DNA from: Hymenopus coronatus
Taxonomy: Eukaryota; Arthropoda; Insecta; Mantodea; Hymenopodidae
Length of the DNA: 64,000 nucleotides
Direction of reading: 5' to 3'
NCBI GenBank assembly: GCA_030762935.1
Contig: CM060884.1
Location: 74,784,696 to 74,848,695, forward strand
Shown: piece by piece, positions 32,945 to 43,936 of the stretch
Layout: each line of letters begins with the position of its first letter
Position numbering within the stretch: the first letter of the stretch is position 1
The notes under the pieces: model-generated
The model's input: the letters and a program-made list of their open reading frames with translations, nothing else
Databases searched by the model: none
What the model was told of the DNA's origin: nothing
Made by a program: the position numbers and the translations under genes

Positions 32945-33382
32945 GAAGTAAATTTTAATGTTCATCCCCTGGTGCTCCCCACCCACCACGGAGCCCAACA
33001 AGGGGTCACCCCACTGGGATGACAGGGCTACACAGGAGATATAGCAGGCTCGCCATCCCACTCACCCTGGAGTTCGGTATAATACCTAGTCCTGGCCGAT
33101 TGACTAGGGATGGGCTAGTCTCTAGCCTCCCGTTTAGGTGAAGCAGAAACCAAAATGGTGTATTAAGTTGCGTACCCTCCCTAGTAACTGAAAAGACAGA
33201 AGGCCCAGGCTCAACCCTCAACCAACCAGGAATATTCCCTTCCACCGACACGGGTCTCCACGCACAGCCTACACGTGGGTGGGCATTTTGACCTAGTGAC
33301 TCTCTCACCACTGAGGGAGTCAAGGTTGGCTCGGGACCCCGGGGGCGCCAAACCCCTACCTACCGTAGTAGGCCCCTGGGGG
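32945..33382 (-). promoter_or_regulatory. LINE 5' UTR, presumed internal promoter
   Basis: About 440 bases of GC-rich sequence from the satellite junction to the ORF1 start, starting CCCCCAGGGGCCTACTACGG. Full-length non-LTR elements need an internal promoter in this position. No individual promoter motif is identified here. The frame just upstream of ORF1 stays open (to 33061), so the 5' edge of translation is uncertain. Confidence 0.5.
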
Positions 33383-33462
33383 GTGATGATGTTGGTGTTG
33401 ATGTTGATGAAGATGGTATTGATGATGGTGTTGATGATGATGATGGTGATTGGTGTTTGACG
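33383..33462. repeat. GAT-type microsatellite, tail of an older LINE copy
   Basis: About 80 bases of GATGATG/GTTGATG units between the 5' end of the full-length LINE and a short LINE 3' end. On the minus strand it is the (ATC)n tail of the upstream fragment and served as the target for the full-length insertion. Confidence 0.8.
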
Positions 33463-33532
33463 AGCTCAAATACTAGGCAATTAGCGCTCTTATAACCAAA
33501 TCATGTCAAAATCAGAGATAAGGACTAATATT
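33463..33532 (-). mobile_element. LINE 3'-end fragment (5' truncated copy)
   Basis: The sequence GTGTTTGACGAG .. AAATCATGTCAAAATCAGAG parallels the full-length LINE's 3' UTR at 27701-27775 (GTGTTTATGGCAG .. AAATCATGGCAAAAGCCAG), at roughly 70-75 percent by eye. It is oriented with its tail toward the full-length copy, giving a head-to-tail pair. Confidence 0.75.
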
Positions 33533-33540
33533 AAAAAAAA

Positions 33541-34380
33541 CTGATAGGTTCCGTTCACGTAACTTTTTCTACATTTGCGTAACAAATTATTGATAAAAAG
33601 TATATTCCTCTATCTACTTCATGATAATCCAGAAAAACATAAGCAGAAATACTCCCTTGTAAGTACAAGAGAAACAACAGAAAACACTAGACTAAAACGA
33701 TAGTCAACATTTTTAAAAGCTGTACCCACGTGGTTAATATCCGTTTCTATGCAATGCCAGGAGTTGATAAAAAGCCATATAAAATGTTTTAAGTATTTAA
33801 AAACTGAAGCAAATAAGAAGGAATATCTCAGAAATTGCGAATACCACGATAAAACATTTATGACATAAATTGTGTGTTTCAACGTGGTATACATTTTTTG
33901 AGAAGTAAGTTTTTGTCTATCTCTTACCAGTTACGCAAAACTAAAAAAAAAGAAACATCCTTTAGAAGTATTAGTCTTTGGAGAGTATTCCTAGAAAATT
34001 CGAGACATTAATTTTATTTTCCCTGAAAATATCTTTAATATAGTGCATTTTAATCCAAATCATTAATCATTTTAGAGAAAATAAAAATTTCGAAACTTTA
34101 TCCATATAAAGGATAGTCTGGGGTGAGGCCATTTTTCTGAAAATCTTTGTGTTGCACCCCCGGAGAGTAATAAACCTATATACCAAGTTTGGTAATTTAC
34201 TGACTTTTGGTTTCGGAGTTATCGTGTCCAAAGGTACAAACACTTTTTTCTAAAAACACCATGTTTTGATTCATGGGACCCTAAAACGTCTATTTCCAGT
34301 GAAATCTCGATATCTAATTTTGGGTGGAACGCAATACCTTCTCTATACACTATGTACATAGTTTATGTAGAAAAGTAAAA
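33541..34380 (+). mobile_element. HINE-like repeat, full length
   Basis: Starts CTGATAGGTTCCGTTCACG with subterminal ACTTTTTCTACA and ends CATAGTTTATGTAGAAAAGT plus AAAA. The CA-rich microsatellite is reduced to AAAGGTACAAACAC. It borders the LINE fragment on its left. Confidence 0.85.
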
Positions 34381-34904
34381 ACCCAAAACACGACAAAATA
34401 CCAAACTTGGGATATAAGTTTAGTAGCTTCTAAGAATGCGACACGAAGTACTTAAGGAAAAATCCCCACCGCAAACAAACCTGTATCCAGAAAATAAATG
34501 CATTTTTGTTTAATTTCTCGAAAATGGCAAAAGTATTTTTGTTAAAATACCGTAAATTAAAGATATTTACATCACAATATATATGTTGAAGTTTATGGGA
34601 ATATCCTCTGATCACCTCTTCATTTTGGATTACTGATAAACCATAAGATATAGATACCAAAAATGTGGATCTCGTTAAAACATACAATTTATATCAGATA
34701 CATTTTTTCTTGGAGTTGAGCATTTCGCAGATTTTCTTGTTATGTGTTTGAGTTTTAAAATACTTAAACTTTTCCCATACTGGAATTCATTAGCTCCTGG
34801 CCATGCAAGAGAAAGGAATCACATAGCCAGCCAGCTATTCAAATATTTATCTATTTCCATTCTACTTACAAGGAAGCAATTAATAACAAATTTCTGCTAA
34901 TTTG
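34381..34904 (-). mobile_element. HINE-like repeat, 3' tail missing
   Basis: Minus-strand piece from CGACAAAATACCAAACTTGG to TTTCTGCTAATTTG. It is bounded by the tails of other copies on both sides. Confidence 0.75.
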
Positions 34905-34905
34905 T

Positions 34906-36148
34906 ATTACTTTCTCTACTCATACTATGTACATATTGTATAGAGAAGGCATTGAAATGCACCCAAAAATTCAATACCGAGATCTCACCGGAAATACACG
35001 TTTTCAGACTCCCTGAATCAAACAAAAAAAAAAAAATTCTAGAAACGTGTCCGTGTTTGTCTATCTCTCTGTCTGTCTGTGTGTCTGTGTGTTTCTGTGG
35101 GCAGCATAGCTCAAAAACGAAAAGACTTAAAAACCAAACTTGGTATTTATGCTTGGTATCTTCCAAGGATGCGCCATGAGGATTTTCAAGAAAATCCGCC
35201 CACCCCTAAATACCCTTTACATGGAACTTTTTTCGAAAATTTGTATTTTCTCAAAAATGCCTGAAACGATTTTTATTGGTATATCATATATTGCAGTTTT
35301 TACACAACAAATAAAATATATATCTTGAATTTTGTAGGAATAACCTCTGAAGACTACTTTATTCTGGATGAATTCTACGGAATTTTGCATAACTGCTAAA
35401 CCGTAAGAGATGGATAAAAGCTTACCACACATTAAAACACACAATTTGTGTTATATACATTTTTTTTTTTGGAGTTGATCGTTTTTAATATTTTCCTTGT
35501 TTATAGTTTCAGCTTTGAAAAACTTATACTCTTCTCATACAGGAATTTGTTAACTCGTGTCCATACAAACAAAGAACTTCAGTCACATAGCAACCACTTT
35601 TGACTTCACTTTAATCTATGGTACTCCCTTATTTCACTTCTACTTACAAGGAAGAAAGGTATATCTGCTAGTTTGTTAACTCGTGTCCATACAAACAAAG
35701 AACTTCAGTCACATAGCAGCCACTTTTGACTATCACTTTAATCTATGGTACTCCCTTATTTCACTTCTACTTACAAGTAAGAAAGGTATATCTGCTAATT
35801 TGTTAACTCGTGTCCATACAAACAAACAACTTCAGTCACATGGCAACCACTTTTGACTTCACTTTAATTTATGGTACTCCCTTATTTCACTTCTACTTAC
35901 AAGGAAGAAAGGTATATCTGCTAGTTTGTTAACTCGTGTCCATACAAACAAAGGAACATCAGTCACATAGCAACCACTTTTGACTATCACTTTAATCTAT
36001 GGTACTCCCTTATTTCACTTCTACTCACAAGGAAGAAAGGTATATCTGCTAGTTTGTCTCAATAGCATGAAGTAAATTGAAGTTTAAGCCTTTTATCAAT
36101 AATTTGTTGCAGAGAAAGTCATGTGAATGGAAGACATCAGATTTTGCC
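34906..36148 (-). mobile_element. HINE-like repeat, full length with internal 4-fold expansion
   Basis: From the hairpin (ATTACTTTCTCTACTCATAC) to the 5' end GAATGGAAGACATCAGATTT. The microsatellite is CTCTCTGTCTGTCTGTGTGT. A ~126-bp internal segment is present four times in tandem (35546-36052), lengthening the copy from about 880 to about 1240 bp. Confidence 0.85.
35546..36052 (-). repeat. Four tandem 126-128 bp units inside a HINE
   Basis: Units start at 35546, 35672, 35799 and 35925 with TTTGTTAACTCGTGTCCATA. A truncated fifth start lies at 36053 (TTTGTCTC). Units differ by a few substitutions and a 3-base indel (TGACTTCAC against TGACTATCAC). The segment corresponds to the normally single block between GAATTTGTCAACTCC and TTTCTGCTAATTT, so this is local duplication, probably by unequal exchange or slippage. 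Confidence 0.9.
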
Positions 36149-36711
36149 GATTAGCTGTAACAAATGCAAGAATAAGCTTTTAAACAATAATTTGTTACAC
36201 GGATATGCATGTGAACCGAAAACATCAGATGTTTAGAAATGATGCCTGTAAATCAGTTAATGTGCACGTTTTAAAGGCCCTCATCACAAGTGATTACTGT
36301 TTCACTGTAGCTGCCTTCACAACCGCCGCAAAAAGGTTGAGTTTACTTCGTTATCTCACAAGAGAAAAAGTTAAATTAATAATAACAAGGGCTCCTCCCC
36401 ATTTTGTGGCTTCCTGCCGCGGTGCAAGTTAAATTAACATCACTCATTTACTGTCTCTCTCTCTCAATGAACGTGCTCAACACGTTCTTGCCACGGAACA
36501 AAAAAACAGAGCATCGTTCCTTTCCTTGCAGTGAACCGCCATGTTGAGCTAGTGAACAAGTACCAACATATGAGAAATAAAACCAGCAGTATAGAGCTGG
36601 CTCAGCTCGAAATCTACGAGATATGAGCGGAAAAATAAACCACAAACCTTATGTGTTCCTTTCTTATGACTTTCCTTATCCATTTTGCTCTTACAATAGC
36701 TTATTATATCC
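36149..36711. other. Unassigned DNA with a short HINE 5'-end piece
   Basis: A degraded minus-strand HINE 5' end (AACAATAATTTGTTACACGG .. ACATCAGATG) occupies about 36163-36232. The remaining ~480 bases have no recognised family. Confidence 0.35.
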
Positions 36712-36996
36712 ATGAGGGTCGGCTGATAAGTCCTGGGCCTCACACAGGCCAGTCAGACGGTAGCATCGTATAGACTAGCTTGTATCCATACCTACAGGTC
36801 AATAGCTTGTTTAGTTTTCCAATGCCAGCGTTTTAAACAAGACAAGTTTTCATGAAAATGGAGGATTTGGAAAAACGAGCAGTGATTAAATACTTCCATT
36901 TGAAGGCTTAACGCCTAAAGGAATCAAGGAGGAAATGGACAGTACATTCAAACACTCTGCCCCTTCATATTCAATGATTAAAATCTGCGTTGCAGA
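36712..36996 (+). mobile_element. Mariner 5' fragment
   Basis: Begins near GAGGGTCGGCTGATAAGTCC (terminal inverted-repeat style). It includes the leader shared with the element at 42.9 kb (CAGACGGTAGC, ACTAGCTTGTATCCATA) and encodes the transposase N-terminus MEDLEKRAVIKYFHLKG and, after a frame change, TPKEIKEEMDST. It stops at about 36996 where a HINE begins. Only the start of the helix-turn-helix region survives. Confidence 0.8.
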
Positions 36997-37004
36997 GTTA
37001 AAAA

Positions 37005-38092
37005 TCTAATGTGTTCCATTCACATGAATTTCTTTACACCTCTACAAGAAATTAATGTTAGAAAGTTTATACGTCTATTGACTTCATGAAAGTCTAGAAA
37101 ACATTAGCAGAATCGTGCTATTACTTGCTTCCTTGTAACTAGTCGCGCCGTTGCTGACTGGTTAGACCACTCGCCTCTTAGCTAGACGGCCCGGGTTCGA
37201 TCCCAAGCAATTTCTGGTGGGCAAAGCGGCGCTGGGGTGGGTTTTCTCTGCCATCACATTCCACCGGTGCTCCATCTTCATTCATGTATCATCAGTGTCA
37301 CCGCCTGCGGTGCCATAAGTAGTTATGGCGGGCGTTAAAAACTACCAAAAGAAATAGAAGCGAAATAAGAGAGTAACATAGGTTAAAGTGATAGTCAAAA
37401 GCTGGTTGCTATGTGACTGAAGATCCTTTGTTTGTAGGGACAGGAGTTGACAATTCCTGTATGAGAAAATTTTAAGTTTTCTAAAACTGAAACTAACAAG
37501 AAGGAATATCTGAAAAACAATCAACTTCACAAAAGAAATGCATTTAACATAAATTGTGCGTTTTAATGTGCTCTATATTTTCGGTTATGTTAGCTTTTGT
37601 CTATCTCTTATGGTTTGCCAGTAATGCAAAATTGCTTAAAATTCATCTAGAATAAAGAAGTCTTCAGAGACTATTCCCAGAAAATTCAAAGATATACATT
37701 TTATTTGTCAGGTAAATATCTTAAATATACGATATTTTAATCAAAATCGTTGGAGCAAATTTTGAGAAAATCAGATTTTTCGAATAAAGTTCCATGTAAA
37801 TGGTAGCTGGGGGTGGGGGATTTTCTTAAAAATCTTCCTGTCGCAACCTTGAAAGATACCAAACTTAAATACCAAGTCTGGTATTCAACGGCTTTGTCGC
37901 TTGTGAGCTATGCTGTCCACAGGCACACATACACACAGACATACATACGTACATACACACACACGCACGGAACTGCTTCCAGAATTTGTTTTTTGTTTTT
38001 TTTATTGAGGGTGACCCAAAACATATATTTCCTATGAAATCTGCTATCGAATATTTGGTTGTAATGCAATACCTTCTCTCTCTCTCTACAGT
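37005..38092 (+). mobile_element. HINE-like repeat, full length, split by a SINE
   Basis: Starts TCTAATGTGTTCCATTCACA. It is interrupted at CTTCCTTGTAA / TAGAAGCGAAATAAG by the SINE at 37140-37353. The microsatellite is ACACACAGACATACATACGT. The tail is degraded, with CTCTCTCTCTCTAC replacing part of the hairpin. Confidence 0.85.
37140..37353 (+). mobile_element. tRNA-headed SINE, family 1, copy b
   Basis: A-box-like TTGCTGACTGGTTAGACC and B-box GGCCCGGGTTCGATCCC. The body GGTGGGCAAAGCGGCGCTGG then GGGTTTTCTC is shared with copies at 0.4 and 46.1 kb. The 3' end is GGCGGGCGTTAAAAACTACC. The head reads like a tRNA of NNR-arm type (GACTGGTTAGACCACTCGCC), but the tRNA is not identified. It is inserted into a HINE, which shows SINE activity after that HINE. 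Confidence 0.8.
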
Positions 38093-38097
38093 ACATG

Positions 38098-38828
38098 AAG
38101 AAATTAGCATTAGTTGTCTTATTACTTGTAAGTAGAAGGGAATATTTAATGATAGCAAATAGCTTTTCTGCAACTATTAATGTTGAGGCTTCACAGTAAC
38201 TGTTCATTAACGTGCTGGTAATTGACACAAGTATTGCTATACTGAATAATAAGCAGTTAGGCATTTCAAAAGCCCAATCTTGTATTACTTTTGTTAATTT
38301 GTATGACTATTAACACAAGGTAAATATTGTAAGTAAATATTACACATTTACCTCTGTCACCGGGAAGTTTGCAGAGAGAAAAGGGGTAGTCAAAACTTTT
38401 AAAAACTGTAACTATGGGACTGAAATTACGTTCTCTTAGGCTGGTCTGGAGTAAAACAAAAAGAAAAACGGATAACGACTTCCTATTAGAAACGAATATG
38501 TTTGTTTTAAAACTAAAATAGATGACAAAGAATATATGGCGAAATATTAGTTCTACAAGAAAAGAAGTTTGATATATAAATTATGTGTTTTAACGAGATC
38601 TATATTTTTTGTAGTAAAATTTTGTCTATCTTTTACGGTTTACCAGTTATAAAATGGTAATATAGAATGAAGAAAACTTCAGAAGCTGTTACCAGTAAAT
38701 TCAAAATATATATTTCTTTCTCATGCAAAGATTTTTAATGTAGCACATTTTAATAAAAATTGTTGGGGGAATTTTTGGTGGATTTTCTTGAAAATCTTCG
38801 GAAATTCCGAACTTAAATAACAAGTTTT
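38098..38828 (+). mobile_element. HINE-like repeat, subfamily B, 5' and 3' ends missing
   Basis: Covers GAAGAAATTAGCATTAG through a B-type middle (GGCTGGTCTGGAGTAAAAC) to AACTTAAATAACAAG. The region 38170-38330 is poorly conserved. The tail that follows belongs to the palindrome at 38826-39070. Confidence 0.65.
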
Positions 38829-39070
38829 TCTTTCTCTAACATACTATGTATAGTGTATAGACAAGGTATTGTATACCACCCAAAAATTCGATACCGAAAT
38901 TTCACCGGAAATAAATGTTTTGGGTCTCCCTCAATACAAAAATACTTTTTTCGGAATCAGGGGAATCTAAAACATGCATTTCCAGTGAACTCACGGTATG
39001 GAATTGGGTGGATATCAATAGAATACCTTCACTTTACTCTATGTATAAAGTACATGTAGACAAAGTAAAA
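38826..39070. mobile_element. Minimal HINE palindrome: two inverted 3' tails
   Basis: A minus-strand tail (TTTCTTTCTCTAACATAC to CTCAATACAAAAATAC, about 38826-38945) is directly followed by a plus-strand tail (GGAATCAGGGGAATCTAAAA to GTAGACAAAGTAAAAC, to 39070). Both arms contain the GTGAA/TTCACCGG block and the hairpin. There is no element body between them, so this is a ~245-bp fold-back made of tails only. Confidence 0.75.
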
Positions 39071-39441
39071 CTTATTTGATGAAATGAACTGCATAGTCAT
39101 ACACTGTAATCCGCAGGATAAGAAGTCGGGGCTAAAATATGGGGCCAGAAACTATAATAAGAAGCTGGAAAATAAAAAAAACCAAATAATGTTAATGAAA
39201 TACAAGAACTGCATAGTCATATACTATAATCCGCAGGATAAGAAGAGGGGCTAAAATATGGGGCCAGAAACTATAATAAGAAGCTGGAAAATAAAAAAAA
39301 AACCAAACAATATTAATGAAATACAAGAGCTACATAGTTATATGCTATAATCCGCAGGATAAGAAGTCGGGGCTAAAATATGGGGCCAGAAACTATAATA
39401 AGAAGCTGGAAAATAAAAAAACTAAATAATATTAATAAATA
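39071..39441 (+). repeat. Three tandem ~120-bp units
   Basis: Units start at about 39086, 39206 and 39327 with GAACTGCATAGTCATA-like sequence. They share ATCCGCAGGATAAGAAG, GGGGCTAAAATATGGGGCC and GAAGCTGGAAAATAAAA. A partial fourth start (ATTAATAAATATACG) ends the array. The units are very similar, so the expansion is recent. No relation to the other repeats in the window is seen. Confidence 0.9.
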
Positions 39442-40699
39442 TACGTAGGTCTAGTTTAACTAAGAATTATCGAGGATTTAAAAGGAACTGTTTTAAAGTC
39501 TTCACTCACCCCACTGAACTCTTTATTGGAAGAGGTGTTGGTTTTATTTTAACAAAATCGTTTTACAGATTTTCATTAAAGTATCTGGAATTTGAAGCAT
39601 GGCCAGAGAAAAAAATGAGTACTTACATAATTTGTTAAATTCTTTGCGAGCTTTTTTCGGTATTTAAAATCATACAAGTGAGAAAGGGAGAGGTAGTGCT
39701 AAAGTTGCAGAGAAGTCATGCCAAAGTGTTTCTTTTGTTTAGGGAGAAGCAGTGTTTTCAGTTATTGTTCTGTATTACTAGCTACTCAGTTAACATACAA
39801 TATTAGTTAAATGATTATAATCACTAAGATCAGATATATGGTTATAATGTTAAAGAATAGTTTGTATAACACGAGAGCTGTCCCGCCCTAACAAAACTTT
39901 TGGGGAAAACATCTTTATTTCTCTACATTCCCAGCGATGTTCAGTAGCTTCGATACCCTGTTTATAGTGAGAACTATCGAGGTCTTGGGGCGGATCTGGT
40001 TCCAGGTTCGTATCCCGGGCGCAGGTTATGGGTATTGGGAGTAGTGTGGATATGTGGGTGGCCTAGCTCAGGGTTTGTAATAGCATGGAAACTCTTTCAG
40101 GTTGTGGTGAGACACAAGTGCTTTACTAATTTAGTTCCGCCGTCGAACACAAGCGTATACTTGTTAATGTTCTACTGTGACGTTGCACTTTACTCGCCCG
40201 CGGTTATTACTATTTATTAGTTTGATGTTTTTGTGTTTGGGTCAGTATTAAAACAACTGTTTCCCTCTCTTTCACAGGCAGCCTGTTCCGCTCCACCACG
40301 GACTATAAACATCAAATCTTAGTTGAACGAAGTTCTTCGTTAAGTGCCTTAAACAGTATCGCCTTGACCAGCGGAGAGCATTGCTTTCTGTCCCGTTATG
40401 TCCCTTCAGGCAGGACCCATTCATCCCTTCGGGCCAATGCACGGACGTAACGGTATCTTGTGCCCCGAGCTCGTGACTTATACGTGTTTAAAGTCTTTCT
40501 ACCCTTCCCATTTTCTCTTCTTCGTATACTTTATATTATTAGCTATGACTTATCTTTCCCTTCTGAATAACTCTTAGCCCCGTGACAAGACATGTACTGT
40601 CTCAGTCTGTAAAATAGCCATCTCATCGTTATTGGCAAATCTTCTATCACCAGCAATTTCTTCAAGTCTAGAAACAGAAAATAATCAAAGGGGGTGGGG
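39442..40699. other. Unassigned DNA
   Basis: About 1.25 kb with no recognised family, one of the longest repeat-free stretches. Open frames do not exceed about 60 codons. No RNA gene was seen. Confidence 0.3.
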
Positions 40700-41320
40700 G
40701 GGGGCTAAATGTGGCGAATGTGCTACATGATGAAGCAACTCGAACTTTAACTCATTGATTTTGGCCATGCCGATAATAGACTTGTGAACTGGTGGATTGT
40801 CTTGTGAAACAGAACTTTCTTTTTTGCTCGATTTCATTACTGAAACGCTGTAAAAAGTTTTCATAATATTTGCCATTGATTACTTTACCTTTTTTGAAAT
40901 AATTAATGAAAATCACTACGCGTGCGCTGCTGATAACTGATATCATGACCTTGCCTGTAGATGGAACTATCTTAGCCTTCTTAAGAGCCGATTCTCCCTT
41001 TCCAATTCACTGTTTTGATTGTTCCTTCGTCTCAGGTGCAAAGTACTAGACCCAGGCTTCATTCGTTGCCATGAACAGACGCAACAAATCAGGTTTATTG
41101 CAGCCAAACATTCGACTGAAGCATCCTCACGGCGCTGTTTGTATTCTAGTGTGAGCAAACGCGGCTCACAAATTTCTCATATACAAATTTTCAATCACAA
41201 TGCGATGTACTCTTTGAAATGCCTACAATGTCTGCTATCTCGCGATTTTATTCGACTCATTTGGTCGACCACTGCGATGTTCGTCTTGGCAGCTCCTCCA
41301 CCCAATATTTCACTATTGTA
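40700..41320 (-). pseudogene. Mariner transposase, decayed (subfamily distinct from others here)
   Basis: On the minus strand, pieces in different frames read GISKSTSH (HTH end), TLEYKQRREDASVECLA, KVMISVISSARVVIFINYF and KGKVINGKYYENFLQRF, then DNPPVHKSIIGMAKINELK and LAPPHP. They correspond to the middle and catalytic region of a D,D34D mariner (HQDNAPVHKS, YSPDLAPSD). The second catalytic Asp region survives, but the third motif is degraded. Termini and the N-terminal start are not found. Non-functional. Confidence 0.8.
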
Positions 41321-41340
41321 ATCAAGGAGCAGACTCCCTC

Positions 41341-41761
41341 AAAGTAGAATCTAGCTCATCTTTAATATTAGTTGGAATAAGACTTTTCAAATGAAAGTTT
41401 TGTATCACATAACGATTACCAGTTTTATCCGGATAGCTTAAGTAGTGTTTTTAACTCCAGAAATAATTTATATTTCAATGAATGGTACAGCAATAAAGCA
41501 ATACTGGTGCCTGGATTGTGAATTGAAGCTACACCGTACAGTATCATGGAGACCTTTTTGAATTAAAATTTGAGGGTCAATTTCTGACAAATTATACAAT
41601 TATGTGTGCTAAGTCTAACATTAACACACAAGTGTGCTTACCCTTCCAAAAATGTTGTCCAACTAAAAATTATTAACCCATTCAAAGATAGTCAATAATG
41701 GAGGTGAGGTTTTACAATAAATAAAATATAAAATACACTGGTGGCAGGAAATGTAGTCACT
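41341..41761. other. Unassigned DNA
   Basis: About 420 bases between two mariner genes. No family or motif recognised. It may include mariner UTR sequence. Confidence 0.3.
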
Positions 41762-42983
41762 TTTTTATCGTCCTCCGTGGTCTAGTCTTTCATGCTTCTC
41801 AATGAAAACTGCATTTAATTTTTTTTTGTTTCATTTCTCAACACAATCTCCAGAAAGGCTAATACATTTGTCATATCGTGTTCTAATTTAATTAAACCAT
41901 CTCTGTAGTGCGATTTATCAAGATCATCAAAATAGCTGTTTACCTCATGAATGGCCTCCTCGTTGCTGTGAAATCTTCATCCTCCAGGAAATTTTTTGAG
42001 TTTTGAGAACAGATGGTAATCACTGGGTGCTAGATCTGGAAATTAGAGTGGATGTTCAAGCAATTCCAACTTCATTTCGCACATTTTTCCCATTGCAGTG
42101 ACTGAGCGATGTGCCGGAGCATTGTCGTGATGAAACAAGACCTTTCTTTTGCCAAATGACGTATTTTTCTTTTCACCTGATCACTCAAACGTTGCAGTAA
42201 ACTTGCGTAGTAGTCACCAGTGATACTTTTACCCTTTTCCAAGTTCCCTGTGATTCCCAGAAAACACTCACCTTAACCTTGTGAGCTGACACAATTGACT
42301 TTGCCTGTTTTGGAGTTGGTTCACCTGGCGCAATCCACTGTTTTGACTATAAGTTACTTTCTGAAGTGTATTGATGTATCCAAGTTTCATCAATGGTAAT
42401 AAGCAGTCTCCAAAATTCACTAGGACTTTTACGGTAGAGCTCCACATTCTTAACAGAAACAGTTTTTCTTTGCTTCTTTGATCAGGTGTCAACAAACGCG
42501 GCACCCGTCTTGCACAGACCTTATGAAAACCCAAAGCATTACTTAAATAATTGCCTGCATCTTCTTTTGATATGTTTACAGCAACTTTAATCTGCGGTCT
42601 TCCAGTATTAAACGATGAATGTTTTCAATGATCTCTGAAGCTGTCACTTTTACAGTGCGTCCAGAGCGAGGCTCATCACTAGTGCTCGTACGTCTCATTT
42701 TAAACTCTACAACCCACCTTTTAATCATTGAGTATGAAAGGGCAGAGACTTTTAATGTACTGTCCATTTCCTCCTTGATTTCTTTAGGTGTTAAGCCTTT
42801 CAAATGGAAGTATTAATTACTGCTCGTTTTTCCAAATCTTCAATTTTCGTGAAAACTCTAAAGTTGTAGTTTAAAACGGTGTCATTCGAAAATAAAGAGG
42901 GTATTGACCTGTAACTATGGATACAAGCTAGTCTAGAGTTAAACTACCGTCTAACTGGTCTAGTGATGCCATATCCCTCGCAT
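41762..42983 (-). pseudogene. Mariner element with near full-length transposase, decayed
   Basis: On the minus strand the N-terminal part reads MKGLTPKEIKEEMDSTLK, then IKRWVVEFKMRRTST and DEPRSGRTVKVTASEIIE (42803-42576). A piece with GFHKVCARRVPRLLTPDQR follows. The C-terminal part includes HHDNAPAHRSVTAMGK and a FPDLAPSDYHLFSKLKK motif, so all D,D34D landmarks can be placed but in several frames with an in-frame stop before the last. Length (~1.2 kb) is normal for mariner. The 5' leader matches the fragment at 36.7 kb, so both belong to one subfamily. Exact termini are uncertain. Confidence 0.85.
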
Positions 42984-43745
42984 AAACGTGCTAGAAAAAT
43001 GATAAAGATATATGTTAGATGTGTATAAACCAATATGTATGTATCCGAAAGCCCTCCACAGTGTTTCTTGCAAGTTCTTATTGTAAGCTTCAGCTGCACA
43101 TAATACAGACCGAGGGTTGTAGAGCTCACGTAAAACAGGGATAGAAATGCAGAGAATTTCTTGTACACAAGAATAAATGGCTTTCATACACAATCGATAA
43201 AGAAGGTAGAGGCGATTAACTTCAAAGTGTTTTGTAGTGCTGGGCGCACGCCAAAGTACTGCCTTCGTCATCTCCTCTTTCTGCCTTCCTTCTTTGGGCT
43301 CCCTATTCGCTGTAAAGGCGCACGCACTTTATTTCACTGTAGGCAGGCTTTTTACGGTAACCGCAGAAGCGACGCAATCTTTTCCTCTTCCTCAACGGGA
43401 TTAATTTAATGGCTTGTGGGATCGAAAGCGAACGTGGCATGGCTGATGAAACAAACAGTTCCTTTGAGTTTGTCGTTTCGTATCACACAGCGAGAGTTAT
43501 GTGATTAACAATGTGAATTTACTCGCAGTTTGGCAATATCTGCTTTATAACAGGAACCGACATTTATGCTCCGTTCCACTTCAATTACCGAGACAGATAG
43601 CTTTGTGGTAACTTGCGAGGTCCCGACTTCGATATCCGTCGGGTTTTTAGATGGTTTCCACGGATCGTTAGTCGAATGAAGGAATAGTTTCTCTTGCACC
43701 ACAATTTTCCGTCCGTTATTAACTTAAATCTAAAATTCTATAAAA
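42984..43745. other. Unassigned DNA
   Basis: About 760 bases. Open frames of 103 codons (minus) and 82 codons (plus) overlap without recognisable products. No repeat was recognised. Confidence 0.3.
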
Positions 43746-43925
43746 AAATGGCTGTTCCAGTTTCACTATATGGTTCGGAGACATGGACACTTAAAAGGAA
43801 AGATTGGAGCGGCAGAAGTGAAATATCTTCGAGCAGTGAAAGGATCCACCAGACAAGATCACATTAAAAACCGAAGACATAAGGACAAATTTAGACAAAA
43901 TTTCTTTAAAAAAAGATACAAATAA
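43746..43925 (+). pseudogene. LINE ORF2 C-terminal fragment
   Basis: In mixed frames it reads VPVSLYGSETWTLKRKDW, then AEVKYLRAVKGSTRQDHI and KNRRHKDKFRQ. The LYGSETWTL .. AAEMKFLR .. TRRDRIRNEDIR pattern is characteristic of the region after the RT domain in many arthropod LINE ORF2 proteins. It is about 180 bases, truncated on both sides, the right side meeting a HINE. It is unrelated to the I-type LINE at 27.7-33.4 kb. Confidence 0.7.
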
Positions 43926-43936
43926 ATAGAGAAAAA

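Larger units (their letters stand above)
27700..33382 (-). mobile_element. I-type non-LTR retrotransposon, near full length, inactive
   Basis: Minus-strand element of about 5.7 kb: 5' UTR (33382-32945), ORF1 with three CCHC knuckles, a 39-bp gap, ORF2 with APE endonuclease, reverse transcriptase and RNase H, a ~215-bp 3' UTR (27916-27700) and an (ATC)n-type tail. Gag knuckles plus APE plus RT plus RNase H in this order is the layout of the I superfamily. ORF2 carries several frameshifts, an endonuclease deletion and catalytic changes, so the copy cannot move itself. The 5' end lies in the ATC tail of an older, truncated relative (33463-33532). Confidence 0.9.

Noticed and set aside
27917..33061. 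Retrovirus or LTR retrotransposon
   Set aside because: No long terminal repeats, protease or integrase; the APE endonuclease, RT order, RNase H and simple-repeat tail identify a non-LTR element.
38826..39070. Independent TIR transposon
   Set aside because: Both arms are recognisable HINE 3' tails, so it is treated as a HINE derivative.
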